Assembly (NCBI GenBank): GCA_029974855.1
Contig: JARKQO010000382.1
Location: forward strand, 1 to 5,962
Direction: 5' to 3'
DNA from: Eubacteriales bacterium
GTDB taxonomy: Bacteria; Bacillota_A; Clostridia; Christensenellales; Aristaeellaceae
Length of the DNA stretch: 5,962 bases
Part shown: piece by piece, positions 1 to 4,738 of the stretch
How positions within the stretch are numbered: the stretch's first letter is position 1
Layout: each line of letters starts with the position of its first letter
The notes under the pieces: model-generated
The model's input: only the letters and a program-made list of their open reading frames with translations
Databases searched by the model: none
What the model was told of the DNA's origin: nothing
Made by a program: the position numbers and the translations under genes

Positions 1-972
1 GGGGCGGATGTCCGTGGGGCCCCGGCCATCGGCCCGAAGGCCGCTGTCCAGAATCTTCTTGCGCATGATCTCCTTGTTGAGGGAGTACAGGGCGTCCGCC
101 ACCTCGCCCAGGCGGCCTTCAAACTGCTCCGCGAAGCGCTCCATGCACTCCTGCTTCACCGCTTCCTCCCGGGCGTGGCGCTCGTGGCGGTCGGTGGTTT
201 CAAAGCAGTAGGCGCACTTGTCGTAGGCGTACTCCCGCACGGCCTGCTTCACGTCGTCCCCGGTGAGCACCAAAGCCACTTCCACCTTGGGCTTGCCGAT
301 GGCGCTCTGAATCTCCTCGATGAAGGCCACCAGCTTCTTGATCTCCTCATGGGCGAAGAGGATGGCTCCCAGCATCTTCTCCTCGGAAATCTCCTTGGAC
401 CCGGCTTCCACCATCAGCACCGCTTCCTTGGTGCCGCTGACCACCAGGTGCAAGTCGCTCCTTTGGCGCTGCTCCTCGTCGGGGCAGAGCACGTACTGCC
501 CGTCCACCAGGCCCACCACCACGGTGCCCGTGGGGCCGTTCCAGGGAATCTCGCTGACGGCCAGGGCCGCCGAGGAACCCAGCATTGCGGGGATTTCCGG
601 GGGAATATCCTTGTCCACGGACAGCACGGTGGCCACCACCTGGACGTCGTTGCGCATGCCCTTGGGGAACAGGGGCCGCAGGGGCCGGTCGATGAGGCGG
701 CAGGTGAGGGTGGCCTTTTCCGTGGGCCGGCCTTCCCGCTTGATGAAGCCCCCGGGAATCTTGCCCACGGAGTATTGCTTCTCCTCAAAGTCAACGCTCA
801 GGGGGAAGAAGTCCACCCCCTCCCTGGGCCTGTCCGACATGGTGGCGTTGACGATCACCACAGTGTCGCCAAAGCGTACGAAGGCGGAACCCGCCGCTTG
901 CATGGCATACTTGCCAAACTCGATGGTGAGCGGGCGGCCCGCCAGCTCGGTGGAAAAAACCTTGTATTCCAT
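1..972 (-). CDS. pnp: Polyribonucleotide nucleotidyltransferase (PNPase), N-terminal 324 residues; runs off the left edge
   Basis: PNPase is a trimeric 3'-5' phosphorolytic exoribonuclease that releases nucleoside diphosphates and can also add 3' tails. The frame is open from ATG at 972 to base 1 with no stop, giving 324 residues, a bit under half of the usual ~700. Residues ~1-145 are the first RNase PH-like domain, with GKIPGGFIKREGRP (70-83) and DRPLRPLF (95-102), the conserved RNA-contacting loop. The all-alpha linker domain spans roughly 240-305. DGRGPTDIRP (315-324) is the start of the second RNase PH-like domain, whose catalytic residues lie outside the window, as do the KH and S1 domains. 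The start is supported by GAGGAG six bases upstream and by the typical opening MEYKVFSTELAGRPL. It follows rpsO, the usual rpsO-pnp pairing, across a hairpin-rich 155-bp gap. The linker carries an unusual Cys/His cluster at 253-266. The identification is secure. Confidence 0.98.
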   Translation of the reverse strand, partial: MEYKVFSTELAGRPLTIEFGKYAMQAAGSAFVRFGDTVVIVNATMSDRPREGVDFFPLSVDFEEKQYSVGKIPGGFIKREGRPTEKATLTCRLIDRPLRPLFPKGMRNDVQVVATVLSVDKDIPPEIPAMLGSSAALAVSEIPWNGPTGTVVVGLVDGQYVLCPDEEQRQRSDLHLVVSGTKEAVLMVEAGSKEISEEKMLGAILFAHEEIKKLVAFIEEIQSAIGKPKVEVALVLTGDDVKQAVREYAYDKCAYCFETTDRHERHAREEAVKQECMERFAEQFEGRLGEVADALYSLNKEIMRKKILDSGLRADGRGPTDIRP

Positions 973-1065
973 TTCCTACTCCTCTTCCTGCTCCAGGCCG
1001 TGTTGCCTGGGCAACTCCTCTTACCGCCGCCCGGGGGCGGCGCGGGACGTTTTCGTCCCTCCTTC
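973..1065 (-). promoter_or_regulatory. pnp 5' leader with three consecutive stem-loops
   Basis: The untranslated stretch before pnp contains three inverted repeats in series, after the terminator-like hairpin described separately. In transcript order they are: a 6-bp GGGACG/CGTCCC stem with an AAAA loop (1059-1044); a 7-bp G+C stem CGCCGCC/GGCGGCG with a 4-nt loop (1042-1025); and GTTGCC/GGCAAC (1015-1002), just upstream of the GAGGAG ribosome-binding site at 979-984. I saw no promoter-like hexamers here, so pnp probably depends on read-through or processing of the rpsO transcript. In E. coli the pnp leader is cut by RNase III and then targeted by PNPase itself for autoregulation. A similar role here is only inference. 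The hairpins themselves are plain in the sequence. Confidence 0.6.
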
Positions 1066-1109
1066 ACAAAACAGCCGCGGCAGCGGGTTGCCCCGCCGCC
1101 GCGCGGCTG
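1066..1109 (-). terminator. Probable rho-independent terminator or attenuator after rpsO
   Basis: About 20 bases past the rpsO stop lies a long G+C-rich inverted repeat (1109-1072). The outer stem is CAGCCG/CGGCTG. After a 2-nt bulge an inner stem of about 10 bp, including one G-U pair, closes on a GCAA tetraloop. It is followed by TTTTGT (1071-1066). The stem is very stable but the U-tract is only four bases, so termination is probably partial, letting some transcription continue into pnp. The same arrangement, a terminator between rpsO and pnp, is known in E. coli. It could also act mainly as an RNA 3'-end stabiliser or processing site. Confidence 0.65.
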
Positions 1110-1127
1110 GTTCGAGCTCTGGGTGGC

Positions 1128-1382
1128 TTATTTCCGCAGCCCCAGCTGGGCGATCAGGGTACGGTAGCTTTCGATGTTGGTGTTCTTCAGGTAATCCAGC
1201 AGTCCCCGGCGTTTCCCCACCATGAGCAGCAGGCCCCGGCGGCTGTGGTGGTCCTTCTTGTTGAGCTTCAGGTGCTCGTTGAGGTGGTTGATCCGCTCGG
1301 TCAGCAGCGCGATCTGCACCTCCGGGGAGCCGGTGTCGCCCTCGTGGCGGGCATAGGTCTTGATGATTTCACCCTTTTGCAT
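1128..1382 (-). CDS. rpsO: Small ribosomal subunit protein uS15
   Basis: S15 is a primary 16S rRNA-binding protein. It recognises the three-way junction of helices 20-22 in the central domain, nucleates platform assembly, and forms a bridge to the 50S subunit. The 84-residue product carries the family hallmarks DTGSPEVQ (16-23), NHLNEHL (32-38) and [11 protein letters not shown] (42-52), and ends in LGLRK. The ATG at 1382 is preceded by a near-perfect AAGGAGG (1394-1388) five bases upstream. The frame stays open a further 38 codons upstream, but that stretch is compositionally unlike S15 and has no ribosome-binding site. The protein is about five residues shorter at the N-terminus than the 89-residue E. 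coli and Bacillus proteins, a tolerable trimming of helix 1. The gene has its own promoter and leader and is followed by a terminator-like hairpin, so it can be expressed separately from the upstream genes. Confidence 0.98.
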   Translation of the reverse strand: MQKGEIIKTYARHEGDTGSPEVQIALLTERINHLNEHLKLNKKDHHSRRGLLLMVGKRRGLLDYLKNTNIESYRTLIAQLGLRK

Positions 1383-1498
1383 AGTTGCCTCCTTGTGATG
1401 GTGACGCTGTGGAGCGCCCCGCTTATCGCCGCGTCCATAGCCTGCCGTTGGCATTCGGTAAGCTGCGGAGGCGGTTCTTCCTGGGTCTGGAAACACGC
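1383..1498 (-). promoter_or_regulatory. rpsO 5' leader, candidate S15 autoregulatory RNA
   Basis: The ~115-nt untranslated leader between the predicted transcription start and the rpsO ATG can form an extended helix. CGCCTC (1473-1468) pairs with GGGGCG (1420-1415), with one G-U. GCTTA (1463-1459) pairs with TAAGC (1425-1421). After a C-A mismatch, CG pairs with CG (1457-1456 with 1428-1427). A small TGCC/GGCA hairpin (1453-1443) sits inside. The same left strand, GCCTCC (1472-1467), is perfectly complementary to GGAGGC (1392-1387), which includes most of the Shine-Dalgarno sequence. The two pairings exclude each other, which suggests a switch. rpsO leaders that bind S15 and block translation are known in several bacterial groups with unrelated structures. 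Assignment to that role here is inference from hand folding. A competing 6-bp hairpin at 1418-1403 is also possible. Confidence 0.4.
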
Positions 1499-1503
1499 AA
1501 ATG

Positions 1504-1532
1504 ATTGTACCATGGGCGGATGTTTTTGTAAA
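1504..1532 (-). promoter_or_regulatory. Sigma-A-type promoter for rpsO (-pnp)
   Basis: The -35 element TTTACA (1532-1527) and -10 element TACAAT (1509-1504) each differ from consensus by one base and are separated by exactly 17 bp. The bases TGG directly before the -10 form an extended -10 (TGn) motif. An A6 run lies a few bases upstream of the -35. Transcription should start near 1496-1498, leaving a leader of about 115 nt. This A+T-richer patch stands out in an otherwise G+C-rich window, and I see no comparable promoter in the other gaps. It would allow S15, and PNPase by read-through, to be made independently of the infB-side genes. No terminator is visible between ribF and this promoter, so read-through from upstream is also expected. 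Confidence 0.8.
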
Positions 1533-1575
1533 CCCGTTTTTTCACCGGAGGGGCTTAGGTCGCCCCCCGGGGAGC

Positions 1576-2358
1576 TTACCGCCCGTGAAGGTAGTGGACC
1601 GTTACTTCGTCCCCGGGGGTAAGGTCCCCCGGCAACCGGGCCCGAGTCCTTCCGGGGCCCAGGGTTTTCAGCAAGGTAGGCCAGGTTCCGTCCGGGGCCT
1701 GGAGCAGGGCCCGGTACAGCCCCTCTTTTACCTCCTGCTTGCCGTCCTGGAGGAAGATCAGCGTCCCCCAGTCTCCCTGGCGCTCCCCTACTTGCGCCTG
1801 GCGCTGGTAGGGCTGCCCCAGCATCTCCCGGGCCAGGCCTACCCGGCCCTCCGCCAGCAGCTCCCGGATGGCCGGGGAGCTCACCTCCCGGCCGTCCAGG
1901 GTGATCTTGGGCACCACCTCCGCCCGGTAGCCGAACACCTCGCCCAGCTCCGCCAGCAGAGGGGGATTCCCCTGGCCGCCCCGGCCAAAGCTGTGGTTGT
2001 ACCCCACCACCACAAACAGGGGATGGTACCGGGTGCAAAGCCCGGCGATGAAGGCCTCGGGGGCTGTGTCCATCACAGAGCGGTCAAAGGGCTTCTCCTC
2101 CAGCAGGTCCACCCCCAAGGAGCGCATGATCTCCGCCCGCTGGGGGCGGGTGGTGAGCATGGGGGGGCATTTTTCCGGCCTTATCAACGCCATGGGATGG
2201 GTGCTGAAGGTGCTGACCACCAAAGGCACCCCCTGCTGCCGGGCCAAGGCCCGGGCCCGGGCCAGCAGCACCCGGTGCCCCAGGTGCACCCCGTCAAACA
2301 TTCCCAGGGCCACCACGCTGCGGCCATTCCCAGTTTGTCCATCCAGGCCGATGCCCAT
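1576..2358 (-). CDS. ribF: RibF-family FAD synthetase (FMN adenylyltransferase) with a shortened, probably non-kinase C-terminal domain
   Basis: Bacterial RibF normally has two activities: an N-terminal nucleotidyltransferase that adenylates FMN to FAD, and a C-terminal riboflavin kinase that makes FMN. The N-terminal half is clear here: GMFDGVHLGHR (19-29, the nucleotide-binding GxFDGxHxGH motif), STFSTHP (49-55), VVVGYNHSFGRGGQG (116-130) and SSPAIRELL (160-168), followed by LGQPY (180-184). Canonical proteins are ~305-320 residues and continue after LGxPY with a ~125-residue kinase domain containing a G-x-PTAN-type motif. Here only 76 residues follow, no PTAN is visible, and only vaguely similar strands remain (KEGLYRALLQ, GDEVTVHYL). 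The other minus-strand frames hold no missing kinase segment, so a simple frameshift is unlikely. The ATG at 2358 has GGAGG seven bases upstream and lies 21 bp after truB. The family call is firm; loss of kinase activity is inferred. Confidence 0.9.
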   Translation of the reverse strand: MGIGLDGQTGNGRSVVALGMFDGVHLGHRVLLARARALARQQGVPLVVSTFSTHPMALIRPEKCPPMLTTRPQRAEIMRSLGVDLLEEKPFDRSVMDTAPEAFIAGLCTRYHPLFVVVGYNHSFGRGGQGNPPLLAELGEVFGYRAEVVPKITLDGREVSSPAIRELLAEGRVGLAREMLGQPYQRQAQVGERQGDWGTLIFLQDGKQEVKEGLYRALLQAPDGTWPTLLKTLGPGRTRARLPGDLTPGDEVTVHYLHGR

Positions 2359-2379
2359 GCGCTTTCCTCCCGCGTTTTT

Positions 2380-3303
2380 TTACTCTCCCAGCCAGGTGAC
2401 GGGCCTCAGCCGGTCCCCCTGGCGGCGGCCGATGGCCGTGAGCCTTCCTTCCGCCCACAGGCAGGCCGCGCTCCCGGTTTCCGCCGCAGTGCCGTGAAGC
2501 TGCGGGAAGGCGGCCCAGGGCAGCTCTCCCCCGGTGAAAAGGGCCTTGTGCAGCCCCTTGGGCACCTGGGCCCCGGGCAGGTGGCCCAAGGCCGCCTCCA
2601 TGGGCAGCAGGCATTGCCCCAGGCGGCCCTGCCGGGCGGCTTCGTCCAAAACCTCCAAGGTGTGGGCGTTGTCCAGGGTGAACACTCCCGTGCGAACCCG
2701 CAGCAAAAACCGCAAATGGGCCGGGCAGCCTAGCTTGTCCCCCAAATCCTGGCAGAGGGTGCGCACATAAAAGCCCTTGGAGCAGCTGACGGCCAGCAGC
2801 GCCCCCCGGGGCCGGGTCATGCCCATGAGCTCCAGGGCGTGGACCGTGACCCGCCGGGGAGGGATTTGGGCCTCCTTGCCCTCCCGGGCCAGCTGGTACA
2901 GGCGCTTGCCCTCCTGCTGGATGGCGCTGTACAAAGGGGGCCGCTGCCAAATCTCCCCCACAAAGGCGGGCAAAGCCCCCCGCAGCTCCGCCTCCCCGGG
3001 GATGTTTTCGCCCCAGGCCACGGGGTTTCCCTGGGCGTCCTGGGTGTCGGTGGCGCAGCCAAAGGCCACCTCCGCCACATAGGCCTTTTCCTTCTCCTGC
3101 ATGTAGTCAAACAGCCGGGCGGCCTTGCCCACCATCAAAGGCAGCACCCCGGCGGCCTCCGGGTCCAAGGTGCCTCCGTGGCCCACCTTGGACCCGCCCA
3201 ACAGGCGGCGGGCAAAAGCCACCACCCCAGCGGAGGACATGCCCGGGGGCTTCAGCACGTTCAAAAAACCGCAAAGGGCCTGATTGCTCCCTTCCTCCGT
3301 CAC
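2380..3303 (-). CDS. truB: tRNA pseudouridine(55) synthase TruB
   Basis: TruB isomerises U55 in the T-loop of elongator tRNAs to pseudouridine. The 307-residue product matches the family's usual length and motifs: GFLNVLKPPGMSS (12-24); KVGHGGTLDPEAAGVLPL (39-56), with the catalytic aspartate at D47; KAYVAEVAFG (73-82), with the conserved active-site tyrosine at Y75; QRPPLYSAIQQEGKRLYQLA (120-139); and CSKGFYVRTL (174-183), with the conserved arginine R181. A poorly conserved PUA-like tail follows. The start is a GTG at 3303, overlapping the nrnA stop as GTGA, with AAGGGAG nine bases upstream. Later in-frame ATG codons would delete the conserved N-terminal motif. The frame is open further upstream through nrnA, but that part does not resemble TruB. 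The 4-bp overlap implies translational coupling with nrnA. The identification is secure and the start is likely. Confidence 0.97.
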   Translation of the reverse strand: MTEEGSNQALCGFLNVLKPPGMSSAGVVAFARRLLGGSKVGHGGTLDPEAAGVLPLMVGKAARLFDYMQEKEKAYVAEVAFGCATDTQDAQGNPVAWGENIPGEAELRGALPAFVGEIWQRPPLYSAIQQEGKRLYQLAREGKEAQIPPRRVTVHALELMGMTRPRGALLAVSCSKGFYVRTLCQDLGDKLGCPAHLRFLLRVRTGVFTLDNAHTLEVLDEAARQGRLGQCLLPMEAALGHLPGAQVPKGLHKALFTGGELPWAAFPQLHGTAAETGSAACLWAEGRLTAIGRRQGDRLRPVTWLGE

Positions 3304-4325
3304 GGCTGAAGGCTCCCTTCCCGGGCCTGTACCAGCGCGGCCCTTACCCTCTCCACCGCTTGGTCCAAAGGCGGCTCCAAAGTGCAGCCGGAAGCCAAAG
3401 GATGGCCCCCGCCCCCAAACAGCGCCGCCACCCGGTCCACCCGGTAGGGGGGCAAGGCCCGCAGGCTCACCTTTACCTCCCCCTCCGGGGTCTCCCTGGC
3501 AATGTAGGCGATCTTCACGCCGGAGGCGTCGATGGCATAGTCCACCAGGCCCTCGGTATGCTCCCCGGAGGCCTGGGCTTCCCGCATATCCTCCCGGCTC
3601 ACCCGCATCCCGGCGATCTCCCCGTGGCAGCAAAACTCCAGGGTGGGCAGCGCCTTGCCCAGCAGCCGCAAAAAGGCCCGCTCCTTGCGCCGAAACAGCA
3701 ACCGGCTGTACTTGGACAGGGGCAGCCCCGCCTCCATCAACCGGGCCATCAGCTCAAAGGCCTCGGCGTTGGTGCTTTCGTATACAAAATTCCCCGTGTC
3801 CGTGGACAGGCCGGTATACAGGCACACCGCCCCCTCCCGCTGGATGGGCAGGTTCAGCTCCCGCTGCACCCGGCTCACCAAAACCGCCGAGGCCGGGGCC
3901 TGGTCGTCCACCAAATTGATGTGGGCATAGCCCGGGTTGGTGCCATGGTGGTCGATCTGGGCGGTGAGGGCCGCGCTTTGGAACAGGGCCTCCGCCTCCC
4001 CCAGGCGGTTGGCGGCCGCCGCGTCCACAGCCAAAGCCAGCACCCCCGGGGCCTTCACGTCCACCTGGGCCGCCACGTCCTGGGGGTTGCGGAAGCAGTA
4101 GATGTCCGGCAGGAAAAACAGGTTGGGGGGCACCACCCCGTCCAGCACCAAAATCACCTTTTTGTGCATCTGCTCCAGCATCATCTTCAGGGCCAGGGCG
4201 CTGCCCACGGTGTCCCCGTCCGGGAATACATGGGAGAACAGCAAGATGCTGTCCGCCTGTTGAATGGCAGACAGCAGCTCTTTCATTTGGTAAAGCTCAG
4301 GGTTCTTCCGGGCCTCCGTCGTCAT
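3300..4325 (-). CDS. nrnA: DHH/DHHA1 phosphoesterase, NrnA-type oligoribonuclease / pAp phosphatase
   Basis: NrnA-type enzymes degrade 2-5 nt nanoRNAs from the ends, and many also dephosphorylate pAp or hydrolyse pApA derived from c-di-AMP. The 341-residue product has the DHH domain metal-binding motifs in order: SHVFPDGDTVGS (31-42, with H32, D36 and D38), ALAVDA (97-102, D101), QIDHHGTN (123-130, the DHH triad), and LSTDTGNF (173-180, D176). The DHHA1 domain follows, with VKVSLRA (284-290) and GGGGHPLASG (304-313), the substrate-binding glycine loop. Length is close to the ~310-330 usual for the family. The ATG at 4325 is preceded by GGAGG nine bases away. The next Met (residue 14) has no good ribosome-binding site. 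The gene overlaps rbfA by 29 bp and truB by 4 bp, indicating tight coupling. The exact substrate cannot be read from sequence. nrnA at this locus is common in Clostridia. Confidence 0.95.
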   Translation of the reverse strand: MTTEARKNPELYQMKELLSAIQQADSILLFSHVFPDGDTVGSALALKMMLEQMHKKVILVLDGVVPPNLFFLPDIYCFRNPQDVAAQVDVKAPGVLALAVDAAAANRLGEAEALFQSAALTAQIDHHGTNPGYAHINLVDDQAPASAVLVSRVQRELNLPIQREGAVCLYTGLSTDTGNFVYESTNAEAFELMARLMEAGLPLSKYSRLLFRRKERAFLRLLGKALPTLEFCCHGEIAGMRVSREDMREAQASGEHTEGLVDYAIDASGVKIAYIARETPEGEVKVSLRALPPYRVDRVAALFGGGGHPLASGCTLEPPLDQAVERVRAALVQAREGSLQP

Positions 4326-4677
4326 GGGTTTCTTCCTCCGAGCGCACCTGCTTTAGTATTGAGGCGATGTGGATGCCATATTCGATGTTATGGTCCTCCT
4401 CAAAGAGGATTTCAGGCGCGTACCGGATGATCATCCGCTTGCCCAGCTCATGGCGCACAAAGCCCGCGGCGTTTTTCAGGGCCTTCATCATGGGCTCCCG
4501 GTTCTCGTTCTCCAGGATGCTCACAAAGATCTTGGCATAGCGCAGGTCCCGGGTCACCTCGGCCCGGGTCACGCTAAAGGTACCCTTCACCCTGGGGTCT
4601 GAAACCTGTTCCCGCACGATCAGGTCCACCTCCCGGCGCACCTGCTCGCTGATCCGGTCAATCCGTTGATAGCTCAC
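4297..4677 (-). CDS. rbfA: 30S ribosome-binding factor RbfA
   Basis: RbfA is a single KH-like-domain protein that binds the immature 30S subunit near the 16S 5' and 3' ends. It supports late 16S processing and cold adaptation. The 126-residue product is normal in length. It shows the family's opening QRIDRISEQVRREVDLIV (4-21), SDPRV (26-30), a strand block ending LRYAKIFVSIL (45-55), ALKNAAGFVRHELGK (66-80) and RYAPEILFEED (85-95), followed by an acidic tail (EEETHDDGGPEE, 114-125). The start is GTG at 4677 with AAAGGAAG about seven bases upstream. The 3' end overlaps nrnA by 29 bp, so the acidic tail is encoded in DNA that also carries the nrnA ribosome-binding site and first codons. It follows infB after a 61-bp hairpin-containing gap, without the ylxP gene found there in Bacillus. 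Confidence 0.96.
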   Translation of the reverse strand: MSYQRIDRISEQVRREVDLIVREQVSDPRVKGTFSVTRAEVTRDLRYAKIFVSILENENREPMMKALKNAAGFVRHELGKRMIIRYAPEILFEEDHNIEYGIHIASILKQVRSEEETHDDGGPEEP

Positions 4678-4700
4678 GTCTTTCTTCCTTTCGGAGGGAT

Positions 4701-4731
4701 GGCCCGCCCGGATAGCATGCCCGGGCGGGCC
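4701..4731 (-). other. Intercistronic 11-bp perfect hairpin between infB and rbfA
   Basis: GGCCCGCCCGG and CCGGGCGGGCC form a perfect 11-bp, almost all-G/C stem with a 9-nt loop, starting seven bases after the infB stop codon. Neither strand has a T-run after the stem, so it does not look like a standard intrinsic terminator. It leaves the rbfA ribosome-binding site just downstream free. It could shield the 3' end of infB mRNA after processing, or cause pausing or partial attenuation. These roles are inference; the inverted repeat itself is certain. Confidence 0.75.
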
Positions 4732-4738
4732 TGGGAAC

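Noticed and set aside
175..1167. A 330-codon plus-strand ORF opposite pnp and rpsO
   Set aside because: Its product is a His/Gly/Leu/Gln-rich low-complexity string typical of the reverse complement of a high-G+C gene. The minus strand encodes unmistakable PNPase and S15.
1383..1496. In-frame 38-codon N-terminal extension of S15 from a GTG at 1496, near the predicted transcript 5' end
   Set aside because: A leaderless start is conceivable, but the extension is unlike S15 and the ATG at 1382 has a near-perfect Shine-Dalgarno sequence. The region reads better as a regulatory leader.
1533..1575. Possible terminator between ribF and the rpsO promoter
   Set aside because: Only a weak CCCCGGGG-type repeat is present with no following U-tract on the minus strand, so I do not call a terminator.
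1501..2733. A 410-codon plus-strand ORF opposite ribF and truB
   Set aside because: It is a compositional shadow with no recognisable motif, opposite two well-supported genes. Long antisense ORFs are expected at this G+C content.
3304..3633. In-frame upstream extension of truB to 417 codons
   Set aside because: The extra 110 codons lie wholly inside nrnA, read as Gly/Arg/Pro-rich sequence and do not resemble TruB. The GTG at 3303 has a ribosome-binding site and gives the normal family length.
3360..4430. A 356-codon plus-strand ORF opposite nrnA
   Set aside because: It has the same His/Gly/Gln-rich shadow composition, and the opposite strand carries all DHH and DHHA1 motifs.
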